Shown piece by piece: positions 16,095 through 24,731 of a DNA stretch of 64,000 nt. The notes beneath the pieces are model-generated. The model searched no databases, was not told where the DNA came from, and saw nothing but the letters and a program-made list of their open reading frames with translations. Numbering within the stretch: the stretch's first letter is position 1; each line of letters starts with the position of its first letter. The position numbers were made by a program, and so were the translations under genes. The DNA is from Clostridium amylolyticum. Lineage in GTDB: Bacteria > Bacillota > Clostridia > Clostridiales > Clostridiaceae. Location: positions 372,001 to 436,000 of the forward strand of contig NZ_FQZO01000001.1 of NCBI RefSeq assembly GCF_900142075.1, in the 5' to 3' direction.

Positions 16095-18374
16095 ATGTCA
16101 ATTGGGAAAAGTATTAAAAGGGTGGATGCCTTTGATAAAGTTACTGGACGAGCATTGTATACTGATGATATGAAATTAAATAATGCCCTTATAGCTAAAA
16201 TACTTCATAGCACCATAGCAAATGGCAGAGTGAAGGGTATAGACATAACAGAAGCTTTGAAACTTAAAGGTGTTGTGAAGATAGTAACTTGTTTTGACGT
16301 GCCTGACATAAAATTTCCTACAGCAGGGCATCCCTATTCATTAGACCCAGAGCATGGTGATGTTGCAGATAGGAAGCTTTTAAATGAAAGAGTTAGATAT
16401 TATGGAGATGACATAGCAGCGGTGGTAGCAAAAGATAGCATAACAGCAGAAAAAGCCCTTAAACTTATAAAGGTGGAGTGTGAAGAGTATGAGCCGCTAT
16501 TGTCTATAGGAGATGCTTTGAAAAAAACTTCAGTGCCTATCCATGAAGAATATCCTGATAATATTCTAGCCCATACCAGTTATGAAATTGGTAATTTTAA
16601 TGAAGCAATAAAAGAAGAAGGACTTAAGGTGTTTGAAGGTGAATTTGAAATCTCTCCTGTTAAGCACTGTCACATTGAAAATCCTATTTCTTATGCATAT
16701 GCTGAAGGTCAAAAAATTGTGGTGGTATCCTCAACTCAAATACCTCATATAGTAAGGAGGATAATTGGGCAAGCTCTTGGATTAGAATGGGGAAAAATTA
16801 GAGTGATAAAGCCTTATATCGGGGGAGGCTTTGGCAATAAGCAAGATGCCCTTTATGAGCCATTAACTGCATATTTATCTCAAATTGTAGGAGGAAGATG
16901 CGTTAAACTGGACCTTTCCAGGGAAGAGGATTTTGTAAACACAAGACTTCGTACAGCTATGAAAATTAAACTTAAAAGCTATGTAAGATCTAATGGACGC
17001 TTTGTGGCTAGAGAGTTAGAGCTGTATGGAAATAAAGGAGCCTATGCTTCTCATGGTCACAGTGTGGTGAGTAAAGCTGGCCATGCCATTAAACAAGTTT
17101 ATAATGATGAGCTAGCAACTAAAGGGGATATTTATTCTGTGTTCACTAATTTACCACCTTCCGGGGCTATGAGAGGGTATGGTATACCACAAATCACCTT
17201 TGCCTTGGAATCCCATGTGGAGGATATAGCTAGAAAGCTTAACTTAGATTCTATAGAAATGAGAAAGTTAAATGCTATGCCTTTAGGCTTTGTGGACAAT
17301 AAAATTCAGTGTTATAGTAATGGACTTTTTGAATGTATTGAAAAGGGAAAAGAATATATAGAGTGGGATAAAAAAATTAAAGAATATGCAAATCAAAGGG
17401 GGCCTATTAGAAAAGGGGTAGGCATGTCAATGTTTAGCTATGCCACAGGGGTTTATCCTATTTCTTTAGAAAGCGCAGCTTGCAGAATAGTTCTTAACCA
17501 AGATGGTTCTGTACAGGTGCAGATGGGAGCAACGGAGATAGGACAAGGCGCTGATACGGTATTTACACAAATGGTTGCAGAGATACTTGATATCTCTACG
17601 GAAAATGTACACATAATATCTGCACAGGATACGGATATCACTCCTTTTGATACAGGGGCTTATGCTTCGAGACAATCCTATGTATCCGGAATGGCAGCAA
17701 AGAAAGCAGCCCTAGAGATAAAGGAAAAAATACTGGATCATGGAAGCTTCATGATTAAAATCCCAAAGGATAATATGGACCTTAGAGATAATAGCATAGT
17801 AATTAAGGAAACAGGAGAAATACTGGTTTCTCTAAAAGAAGTTGCTTTGCATGCATTGTATAACACAGAAAAATCCGTGCATATCACTGCAGAAGCCACA
17901 AATCAATGCAAAACTAATAGCTTTGCCTTTGGAGTATGCTTTGTAGATATTGAAGTGGATATACCCCTTGGAAAGATTAAAGTTAATAAGGTTATAAATG
18001 TACATGACTGCGGTAAACTCCTTAATCCTGAGCTAGCAGAAGCGCAAGTTCACGGTGGTATGAGCATGGGTTTGGGTTTTGGTTTAAGCGAGCAGATATT
18101 ATTTAATGAAAAAACAGGAAAAATGTACAACGATAATTTACTAGACTATAAACTACCTACCATTATGGATACTCCTCCTTTAGAAGCACAGTTTGTAGAA
18201 ACCTATGATATAACAGGACCTTTCGGTAATAAAGCCTTAGGAGAACCACCGGCTATACCTGTGGCACCAGCTATTAGAAATGCGGTGCTTCATGCTACAG
18301 GAGTGGGATTTAACATGTCTCCATTAACTCCTCAAAGGCTGGTGGAAAAATTTAAGGAATACAATTTGATATAA
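16095..18374 (+). CDS. xdhA: Xanthine dehydrogenase, molybdenum-binding subunit
   Basis: This 759-residue large subunit belongs to the xanthine oxidase family. The hammerhead domain spans about 15-130. Molybdopterin-binding blocks are IGGGFGNKQD (242-251), PPSGAMRGYG, MGATEIGQGADT and GAYASRQS. The catalytic Glu is Glu717 in KALGEPPA near the C-terminus. It partners the FAD and 2Fe-2S subunits that follow, giving an XdhABC-type heterotrimer. It may hydroxylate hypoxanthine or xanthine, or act in reverse on urate. The yqeB/yqeC genes in the island raise the possibility of a selenium-modified active site. GGGAGG precedes the ATG. Confidence 0.92.
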   Translation: MSIGKSIKRVDAFDKVTGRALYTDDMKLNNALIAKILHSTIANGRVKGIDITEALKLKGVVKIVTCFDVPDIKFPTAGHPYSLDPEHGDVADRKLLNERVRYYGDDIAAVVAKDSITAEKALKLIKVECEEYEPLLSIGDALKKTSVPIHEEYPDNILAHTSYEIGNFNEAIKEEGLKVFEGEFEISPVKHCHIENPISYAYAEGQKIVVVSSTQIPHIVRRIIGQALGLEWGKIRVIKPYIGGGFGNKQDALYEPLTAYLSQIVGGRCVKLDLSREEDFVNTRLRTAMKIKLKSYVRSNGRFVARELELYGNKGAYASHGHSVVSKAGHAIKQVYNDELATKGDIYSVFTNLPPSGAMRGYGIPQITFALESHVEDIARKLNLDSIEMRKLNAMPLGFVDNKIQCYSNGLFECIEKGKEYIEWDKKIKEYANQRGPIRKGVGMSMFSYATGVYPISLESAACRIVLNQDGSVQVQMGATEIGQGADTVFTQMVAEILDISTENVHIISAQDTDITPFDTGAYASRQSYVSGMAAKKAALEIKEKILDHGSFMIKIPKDNMDLRDNSIVIKETGEILVSLKEVALHALYNTEKSVHITAEATNQCKTNSFAFGVCFVDIEVDIPLGKIKVNKVINVHDCGKLLNPELAEAQVHGGMSMGLGFGLSEQILFNEKTGKMYNDNLLDYKLPTIMDTPPLEAQFVETYDITGPFGNKALGEPPAIPVAPAIRNAVLHATGVGFNMSPLTPQRLVEKFKEYNLI

Positions 18375-18388
18375 AAGGGGGGATAAGC

Positions 18389-19276
18389 ATGTATGATATA
18401 GGAAAAATATATCAAGCAGTTTCTGTAGAGGATGCTATAAATCATCTTGTAGAGGATCCTAAAGCTATAATCATCGCAGGAGGAAGCGATGTGCTTATAA
18501 ATATTCGAAACGGAAAGCTTGCAGGATGTTCTTTGGTGAGCATTTATGGATTAGAGGAGCTTAATGGAATAAGTATGGAAGAGGATGGCGGTATAAAAAT
18601 AGGAGCCATTACCAGCTTTTCTCATATAGCAGAAAACCCTATTATTAAGAAATACATTTCTGTTTTAGGGGAAGCGGTGGATGAAATAGGTGGGCCACAA
18701 TTAAGAAATATAGGCACCATAGGGGGGAATATCTCCAATGGTGTTACTAGCGCAGACAGTGCATCTACCTTATTTGCTTTAAATGCTAAATTAGAAATTA
18801 AAGGACCGCAGGGGGAAAGAGTTATACCTATTTCAGAGTATTACCTAGGTCCAGGAAAGGTAGATTTAAAAACTGGAGAAGTGCTCACAGCCATATATAT
18901 CACCAAAGAAAACTATGAGAATTATAAAGGCCATTATATTAAATATGCCATGCGTAATGCTATGGACATAGCCACTTTAGGATGCAGTGTAGTATGTAAG
19001 CTCAATGAGGGAAAGGATATTGTTTCTGATGTACGTCTTGCCTTTGGAGTAGCAGCTCCAATTCCTATGAGGTGCGAAAAAGCAGAGAATGCCATCAAAG
19101 GCATGAAAATTTCTGAGGAAATGTTCAATATCTTCGGAGAGACAGCCATAACAGAGGTTAATCCTCGATCTTCTTGGAGAGCATCTAAGGATTTTCGCCT
19201 TCAGTTAGTTAAGGAATTGAGTAAGAGAGCTTTAAAGGAAGCCATAATAAAGTGTGGAGGTGTGGTAAATGGCTAA
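18389..19276 (+). CDS. xdhB: Xanthine dehydrogenase, FAD-binding subunit
   Basis: The 295-residue medium subunit has an FAD_binding_5 domain (about 1-170, with IIAGGSDVLINIRNG and the block GGPQLRNIGTIGGNISNG) and a CO-dehydrogenase flavoprotein C-terminal domain (about 180-285). It passes electrons from the iron-sulfur subunit to an acceptor, usually NAD. It starts 14 bases after xdhA, and its stop overlaps the start of xdhC by eight bases, suggesting translational coupling. Confidence 0.92.
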   Translation: MYDIGKIYQAVSVEDAINHLVEDPKAIIIAGGSDVLINIRNGKLAGCSLVSIYGLEELNGISMEEDGGIKIGAITSFSHIAENPIIKKYISVLGEAVDEIGGPQLRNIGTIGGNISNGVTSADSASTLFALNAKLEIKGPQGERVIPISEYYLGPGKVDLKTGEVLTAIYITKENYENYKGHYIKYAMRNAMDIATLGCSVVCKLNEGKDIVSDVRLAFGVAAPIPMRCEKAENAIKGMKISEEMFNIFGETAITEVNPRSSWRASKDFRLQLVKELSKRALKEAIIKCGGVVNG

Positions 19277-19754
19277 TGTGATTTTAAGCTGTAGGGTAAA
19301 TGGAGAAGAACAAGAAATAATCATAGATGATAGAGAATCCTTGGCGGATGTTTTAAGAAATCATCTCCATCTTACCAGTGTTAAAAAGGGCTGTGAGGTA
19401 GGGGAGTGCGGTGCCTGTACTGTGCTAATTGATAACGAGACCTTCGATTCCTGTATTTATCTCGCAATCTGGGCACATGGGAAGGATATCCGTACCCTGG
19501 AAGGATTAATGGATAAAGAAGGCAATATATCCGATATTCAACAGGCTTTTATAGACGAAGGAGCAGTTCAGTGCGGTTTTTGTACCTGCGGCTTTGTAAT
19601 GTCTGCAGTACCCATAGTGGAAGATGATAAAGAATATACTGAATTAGAAATGAGAAAAAAGCTTTCAGGAAATCTCTGCCGCTGTACCGGATATGAAAAT
19701 ATATTAAGAGCAGTAAAGAAGGTAAAGGAAAAGGATAAAATTATAGATAAGTAA
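19269..19754 (+). CDS. xdhC: Xanthine dehydrogenase, 2Fe-2S subunit
   Basis: The 161-residue small subunit has an N-terminal plant-type 2Fe-2S ferredoxin domain (GCEVGECGACTVL) and a C-terminal 2Fe-2S domain (QCGFCTCGFV and LCRCTGYENI), giving two clusters. The extra Cys in CGFCTCG replaces the more usual CGFCTPG. It completes the xdhABC set. Its stop lies inside the beginning of a repeat element (19751-19831). The symbol follows the E. coli naming; the unrelated chaperone at 36771 is also called XdhC in other systems. Confidence 0.92.
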   Translation: MANVILSCRVNGEEQEIIIDDRESLADVLRNHLHLTSVKKGCEVGECGACTVLIDNETFDSCIYLAIWAHGKDIRTLEGLMDKEGNISDIQQAFIDEGAVQCGFCTCGFVMSAVPIVEDDKEYTELEMRKKLSGNLCRCTGYENILRAVKKVKEKDKIIDK

Positions 19755-19831
19755 GAGGTAAGAGCTAAGAAGTAAGAGTTGTGGTGAAAATTCAGCTTTG
19801 CTGAATTTCTTCATTAACTCTTACTTTTTAC
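19751..19831. repeat. 81-base imperfect inverted repeat after xdhC
   Basis: AAGTAAGAGTT (about 19770-19780) pairs with AACTCTTACTT (about 19816-19826), enclosing the hairpin GAAAATTCAGC-TTT-GCTGAATTTC. The left flank carries the GTAAGAG units also seen at 5961-5990. It has the look of a miniature inverted-repeat element that now serves as the operon's terminator. Confidence 0.6.
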
Positions 19832-19912
19832 CTATTAGAGAAAGTCTGGAGCAATTGAATTATTCTGCGTACAGTTTTGAAATACTCGCAGACAAATTCG
19901 TAATATTATAAA

Positions 19913-19974
19913 TTGTTGACATATAGATGTCAACAATTTATTGTATACTGTATATAAACCTACTGTATATAAAC
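19913..19974 (+). promoter_or_regulatory. Operator palindrome and tandem repeat upstream of the YyaP-type gene
   Basis: A perfect dyad TTGTTGACAT-ATAG-ATGTCAACAA (19913-19936) contains a -35-like TTGACA. It is followed by two copies of TACTGTATATAAAC (19946-19959, 19961-19974). The dyad is the kind bound by a dimeric repressor, but no regulator gene is adjacent. The -10 is ambiguous (TATTGT or TATACT). Confidence 0.6.
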
Positions 19975-20000
19975 ACAAGAATTCAAAAAGGAGTGAGATA

Positions 20001-20528
20001 ATGGAACAACGTAAGTTAGTACTGTTTATTGCTTCAACTTTAGATGGGTATATTGCAACAAAAGATCATAACTTGGATTGGCTCTTTAATGTTGAGGGTG
20101 AAGGTGATAACGGAATATCAGAATTTTATAATACCATCGATACCATCATAATGGGGAGAACCACTTATGATTGGCTTATGGCACATGAAGAGGTTTTTCC
20201 ATACAAAGATAAGGAATGCTATATTTTTTCTAGAACACCAAAAGAAGGTACCGAATATGTATCCTTCGTCAATAAAGATGTCGTTTCATTCTCCAAGGAA
20301 CTAAAAAGCAAAAGCGGAAAAAATATTTGGCTTATGGGTGGCAGTGAATTAATTTCCAATTTTATCACAGAAAAATTAGTTGATGAAGTTATAGTTACTA
20401 TTGCGCCGGTTTTGTTGGGCAGTGGTATTCCCTTATTCAGGCAAAATAATTTTCAAACACTTTTAAGATTGAATAGCATAAATCGATTCAATCAATTTGT
20501 GGAACTTCGTTACGAAGTTATAAAATAA
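20001..20528 (+). CDS. RibD/dihydrofolate reductase-like protein, YyaP family
   Basis: This 175-residue protein has the RibD C-terminal reductase fold: STLDGYIA (about 10-17), IIMGRTTYDWL, then the NADPH-binding IWLMGGSELI and VTIAPVLLGSGIPLF. Relatives are stand-alone reductases of unknown substrate. The start after AAGGAGTGA replaces a longer frame from 19941 that would run through the tandem repeats. It sits inside the purine island but has its own operator and promoter, so it may be an insertion unrelated to purines. Confidence 0.85.
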   Translation: MEQRKLVLFIASTLDGYIATKDHNLDWLFNVEGEGDNGISEFYNTIDTIIMGRTTYDWLMAHEEVFPYKDKECYIFSRTPKEGTEYVSFVNKDVVSFSKELKSKSGKNIWLMGGSELISNFITEKLVDEVIVTIAPVLLGSGIPLFRQNNFQTLLRLNSINRFNQFVELRYEVIK

Positions 20529-20658
20529 TCTATATTTGTAAGCTGCCAAAGGGTATAATAAAAAACTGTTGTAGCGGCGGCTGGATAAGTGTGTGCACAC
20601 AAACAGAATACAGTAACTAAAGAACCAACACATACCGAAGGGTATGCATGGTGGTGTG
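20529..20658. other. Intergenic region between convergent genes
   Basis: It contains the small hairpin CATACC-GAAG-GGTATG and a GTGTGTGCACACA palindrome. No ORF is convincing. The GC content of part of it is higher than that of its neighbours. Confidence 0.35.
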
Positions 20659-20693
20659 GGGGTGGGTAGATAAAATAATTATCTACCCACCCC
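20659..20693. terminator. Bidirectional terminator
   Basis: GGGGTGGGTAGATAA (20659-20673) pairs perfectly with TTATCTACCCACCCC (20679-20693) between two convergent genes. The T tract is poor on both sides, but the stem is very stable. Confidence 0.7.
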
Positions 20694-20727
20694 CCATTAG
20701 TATTTATATTAAGACACCCTGGTTATT

Positions 20728-22068
20728 CTATTTCTCTCTGGCATTATCCTCAGGAACTATTATATTTAATATAAAGGCCACAAGGAAGGATAGTACTATG
20801 GGAGATTTGCCTATTATATTCTGAATATCTGTGGGGAAAAACTGCAGTGAAGCTGAAACAGTGCTTACTCCCACACCTAGAGCTAAAGAAATACCTACTA
20901 TCATCTTATTACGATAGTTTAAAGGCTGTTCTGAAATAAGCTGTATTCCGGACATGGTTATAGCAGCAAAAACTGTTATTGTGGCCCCGCCCAAAACAGG
21001 ATAGGGGATTGTGGTCATTAAGGCACCAAATTTAGGACAAAGACCTGCTACAAGCATTATTACACCTACAATAAGGAATACCTTCTTAGCTACTACCTTT
21101 GTTGTAACTATAAGACCGACATTTTGACTATAAGGATCTGTGGGAAGTCCACCTATGCAGGCGCCTAGCATACCACATATACCTTGACCTTTGATAGCTC
21201 CCCCGATTTCTTTATCAGTGGCTTCACGATTAAAGGCACCAATTGCCGTTGAGGAAACATCGCCGATGGTTTGAACCGCTTGTACAATGTACATTAATAT
21301 CATGGCAATGATAGCTGATGGATGGAATTCAAGACCCCATTTGAAGAGCCGTGGAAGAGATACCCAGGAGGAACTCTTCACCGCTTGGAAGTTTATCATG
21401 CCTCCCATAAATAAAGCTATAATATACCCTAATCCGATACCTATAAGCATTCCGGATACCTTTATATATCCCTTACCAAAAAAGCAGCAGGCAAGAGTAA
21501 CAGCCAGTACTATAAGGGTTATAATCCAGTATTTGGGAGAACCGAAATCCTTCATGGCTGCATTACCCCCAGCCATATAATTTATAGCGGTGCTGTATAA
21601 GGAAAGACCAATGCTTAGAACCACTGTACCGCTGACTATAGGAGGAAAGTATTTTCTTATTTTACCCATGAGCATCCCTAAAAAGATAGAAGCAAAGGCA
21701 GCCACCAGCTGAGCTCCGAAGATTGCTTTGATGCCGTAGGCTACTCCTATAGCTGATAGTATTGGCATATAAGCAAAGGCAACGCCCATAACATTAGGCA
21801 GTCCCATTCCGAAACCAAAGATAGGGAAGATTTGAATTAAGGTAGTTATTCCTCCGATAATCATAGCTGCCTGCATCAGAAGTATTTTATCACTTTCTGG
21901 CAGACCAAGAAGCTGAGCTACCAGTATAGGAGGAGTTATATTTCCCACCAGCATAGCAAGAACATGCTGCATGGATTGAGGTAAGGCAAGAGCAAGGCTA
22001 GGCTTGCCCGAGAGATTAAATAAAGAGTCTTCATTAGCAATGATTTCTTGAGCCTTAGAATTTAACAT
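20728..22068 (-). CDS. Purine (xanthine/urate) permease, NCS2 family
   Basis: This 446-residue polytopic membrane protein has about 12-14 helices and belongs to the nucleobase-cation symporter 2 family. The family motif is YSQNVGLIVTT, with a TM1-like block LALPQSMQHVLAMLVGNITP. It should import xanthine, hypoxanthine or urate with protons or sodium. I start at MLNSKAQ, which follows GGGGGTG; a start 19 codons upstream would run into the structured element B. It is downstream of ygeW on the same strand, with element B in the 194-base gap, suggesting post-initiation control. Confidence 0.9.
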   Translation of the reverse strand: MLNSKAQEIIANEDSLFNLSGKPSLALALPQSMQHVLAMLVGNITPPILVAQLLGLPESDKILLMQAAMIIGGITTLIQIFPIFGFGMGLPNVMGVAFAYMPILSAIGVAYGIKAIFGAQLVAAFASIFLGMLMGKIRKYFPPIVSGTVVLSIGLSLYSTAINYMAGGNAAMKDFGSPKYWIITLIVLAVTLACCFFGKGYIKVSGMLIGIGLGYIIALFMGGMINFQAVKSSSWVSLPRLFKWGLEFHPSAIIAMILMYIVQAVQTIGDVSSTAIGAFNREATDKEIGGAIKGQGICGMLGACIGGLPTDPYSQNVGLIVTTKVVAKKVFLIVGVIMLVAGLCPKFGALMTTIPYPVLGGATITVFAAITMSGIQLISEQPLNYRNKMIVGISLALGVGVSTVSASLQFFPTDIQNIIGKSPIVLSFLVAFILNIIVPEDNAREK

Positions 22069-22091
22069 TACATTGCACCCCCATAAATTAT

Positions 22092-22227
22092 TTATCCTAT
22101 AGCCAATCGTTCCTAATACCCGCACTTCTTCAAGTGCTGTGATAATGAGAGCTAAGTTCTTCTTAGCTTCAGGTAGAGTAAGTATTCCTTTTAAGCAAAC
22201 TCCACCTAAAGTTAGGAATCACTTGAT
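22092..22227 (-). ncRNA. Structured element B, paralogous to 13249-13395
   Basis: Read on the minus strand, this 136-base element begins ATCAAGTGATTCC and ends GGCTATAGGATAA, 23 bases before the permease start. The outer stem TTCCTAACTTTAGGT pairs with ACCTGAAGCTAAGAA. The hairpin GCACTT-GAAG-AAGTGC is perfect, and its terminal pair has swapped from C-G in copy A to G-C here, a compensatory change. This supports selection for RNA (or single-stranded DNA) structure. Function is unknown. Confidence 0.55.
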
Positions 22228-22262
22228 ACTGAACCTTCACTTATAATAAGTGCTTTATCCCA

Positions 22263-23456
22263 TCATTCAAATTTTCTCTTAGAAGCTCTTTCTTCTAATG
22301 TCTTTAAGGTTCCCTGGGGATTTTGGCACTTACTTAAAAATATCATGGCAGCTATTATATAAGGTTTATAACTGGCTTCTTTATATAGTTCCTTGCGATA
22401 TCTATCAAATACAGAATCATCTACTTCTCCTACCTCACAGCTAACTCCGGTGATATCTGCAGGTAAGCAGTGTAAATATAGGGCATTGCCATTTTTGGTG
22501 GTTTTCATAAGCTCTTCAGTGCATTGCCAATGCTTATGTTCAGCATTGTGGGCAAGAAGTTCTTTTTCTAGTGCATTTATACCGGCTTGATCTCCTTTTG
22601 CATATAAATCTGTGCGTTTTTCCATAGCAACATAAGGAGCCCAGCTCTTAGGATAAACTATATCAGCATCTTTGAAAGCTTCTTCCATGGAGTTGGTTTT
22701 TGTAAAGGAACCCCCAGATTCAGCAGCATTTTTAATTGCTATTTCTTCAACTTCACTCATAACTTCGTATCCCTCTGGGTGGGCAAGCACCACATCCATG
22801 CCAAAACGGGTTAAAAGTCCAATTATTCCTTGAGGTACTGAAAGGGGTTTGCCATAAGAGGGAGAGTATGCCCAAGACATGGCTATTTTTTTGCCTTTTA
22901 AGTTCTCTATTCCGCCAAATTCATTAATAAGATGGAGAGCATCCGCCATACATTGAGTGGGATGATCTATATCGCATTGAAGGTTTACCAAGGTTGGTCT
23001 TTGTTCTAAGGTGCCTTCTTCATGGCCTTTTTGTACAGCTTCAGATACCTCCCTCATATAAGTATTGCCTTTTCCAATATACATATCATCCCTGATGCCT
23101 ATAACATCAGCCATAAAGGATATCATATTGGCGGTTTCCCTTACGGTTTCTCCATGGGAAATTTGAGATTTTCCTTCATCTAGATCCTGAACTTCAAGTC
23201 CTAAAAGATTGCAAGCTGAGGCAAAGCTGAATCTTGTGCGGGTAGAGTTGTCGCGGAATAGTGAAACTCCCAGTCCACTGTGAAATATCTTAGAGGAGAT
23301 ATTGTTTTTTCTTAGCTCTTGCAGAGCTTCTGCCACAGTAAAAACTGCTTCCAATTCCTCCTGTGATTTTTCCCAGGTAAGAAGGAAATCATTATTATGC
23401 ATATTTTTAAAATCTAACTCATTAAGTTTTTGGATGTATTTATCCATCAAAGCCAT
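22263..23456 (-). CDS. ygeW: YgeW, carbamoyltransferase-like protein
   Basis: This 397-residue protein belongs to the aspartate/ornithine carbamoyltransferase superfamily. The carbamoyl-phosphate loop is SLFRDNSTRTRFSF (about 65-78); HPTQCMAD and the late HCLP motif are present. It is longer than ordinary ornithine carbamoyltransferases, as is typical of YgeW, whose physiological substrate is unproven. In the island it could phosphorolyse a carbamoylated purine breakdown product to carbamoyl phosphate. It is third in a ygeX-ygeY-ygeW operon. No carbamate kinase gene is in the window to use the product. Confidence 0.9.
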   Translation of the reverse strand: MALMDKYIQKLNELDFKNMHNNDFLLTWEKSQEELEAVFTVAEALQELRKNNISSKIFHSGLGVSLFRDNSTRTRFSFASACNLLGLEVQDLDEGKSQISHGETVRETANMISFMADVIGIRDDMYIGKGNTYMREVSEAVQKGHEEGTLEQRPTLVNLQCDIDHPTQCMADALHLINEFGGIENLKGKKIAMSWAYSPSYGKPLSVPQGIIGLLTRFGMDVVLAHPEGYEVMSEVEEIAIKNAAESGGSFTKTNSMEEAFKDADIVYPKSWAPYVAMEKRTDLYAKGDQAGINALEKELLAHNAEHKHWQCTEELMKTTKNGNALYLHCLPADITGVSCEVGEVDDSVFDRYRKELYKEASYKPYIIAAMIFLSKCQNPQGTLKTLEERASKRKFE

Positions 23457-23476
23457 TTTTAAAAACCCCTTTATAT

Positions 23477-24682
23477 TTAATATTCTTTGTTTTTACAATA
23501 AACTGTTGGGAGAGCAGCATATACAGCAGCACATTTAACTAAGTCAGCCTTCCAAGTCTTTTCATTAGGAGCATGAGCTTCCTCTTCTTTGCCCGGACCA
23601 AAACCTATGCAAGGAATATTATATCTTCCCATGATAGAAACTCCGTTAGTAGAAAAAGTCCACTTGTCTACTAATGGTGTATCATACATACCTTTATATG
23701 CTTCCACCATAGCTTTAGTGGCAGGAGCATCTTCTGGAATTACCCAGGTTGGGAAATAACAATCTGTAGGGTAAAGAAGGTTTGTCCAACTTGGTCTTTC
23801 ATATTTATACATAGTTACTTCAGCTTTATACTTTTTTACAAAAGGAAGAGAGCGAACTTCTTCAAGAGCCATTTCAAAAGTTTCTCCATCTGTTAAGCGT
23901 CTATCTAAGGAGATAGCACACATATCTGCCACTGCACAGCGAGAAGGAGAGTTAAAGAATATTTCAGAAACGGTAATAGTACCTTTACCTAGGAAGGGGT
24001 CATAATGTAAATTGTCATTAAGAACTCGTATTTCTTGTAAAATATCAGCCATTTTATATATGGCGTTATCTCCTCTTTCAGGTGCAGAGCCATGACAGGA
24101 TATACCTTTAACTTCTACTCTTATTTCCATGCGGCCACGCTGACCTCTATATATGTTTCCATTGGTAGGTTCTGTTATAACCACAAATTCAGGTTTTATT
24201 TTATCTTCCTTGTGTATATACTGCCAGCACAACCCATCACAGTCCTCTTCTTGAACGGTGCCTGTTACTAAAACCGTATATTTATCAGATAGTAGGTGCA
24301 TATCTTTCATTATCTTTGCACCGTAAACCGCTGAAACTATGCCGCCTAGTTGATCAGAGGCACCTCTGCCTCCAATTTCCTCTTCAGTTTCATAACCCTC
24401 ATAGGGGTCAAAGTTCCAGTTCGATAATTCACCTAGTCCTACAGTATCTATATGGGCATCATAGGCTATTAAGGTTTCCCCATCTCCCATATATCCTAAA
24501 ATATTTCCCATCCTATCTATTTCTACCTTGTTAAAGCCTAAGTCTTCCATCTCGGCAGCTATTCTTTTAATAACCTTTTCTTCTCCACAGCTCTCACCAG
24601 GGATGGCTATTAAGTCTCTTAGAAATTTTGTCATTGCAGATTCATAGCTTTGTGCTTTTGCCTTAATACCATTAAAGTCCAT
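23477..24682 (-). CDS. ygeY: YgeY, M20-family metallohydrolase
   Basis: This 401-residue zinc hydrolase belongs to the ArgE/DapE/M20 clan. Metal ligands are seen in AYDAHIDTVG, GRGASDQLGG, VQEEDCDG and near the C-terminus in EEEAHAPNE, with a lid domain in the middle. It probably cleaves an amide of a ureido intermediate upstream of 2,3-diaminopropionate. It lies between ygeX and ygeW with short gaps, so the three are translated together. Confidence 0.9.
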   Translation of the reverse strand: MDFNGIKAKAQSYESAMTKFLRDLIAIPGESCGEEKVIKRIAAEMEDLGFNKVEIDRMGNILGYMGDGETLIAYDAHIDTVGLGELSNWNFDPYEGYETEEEIGGRGASDQLGGIVSAVYGAKIMKDMHLLSDKYTVLVTGTVQEEDCDGLCWQYIHKEDKIKPEFVVITEPTNGNIYRGQRGRMEIRVEVKGISCHGSAPERGDNAIYKMADILQEIRVLNDNLHYDPFLGKGTITVSEIFFNSPSRCAVADMCAISLDRRLTDGETFEMALEEVRSLPFVKKYKAEVTMYKYERPSWTNLLYPTDCYFPTWVIPEDAPATKAMVEAYKGMYDTPLVDKWTFSTNGVSIMGRYNIPCIGFGPGKEEEAHAPNEKTWKADLVKCAAVYAALPTVYCKNKEY

Positions 24683-24731
24683 AATACATTCCTCCTTAAA
24701 ATATAAGATTAACTAATAATTTTTTACAAAA

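Noticed and set aside
20590..20670. Sequence reminiscent of the end of a group II intron reverse-transcriptase gene (GGTATGCATGGTGGTGTG)
   Set aside because: No intron domain V or coding frame is present, and the resemblance rests on about 18 bases from memory.
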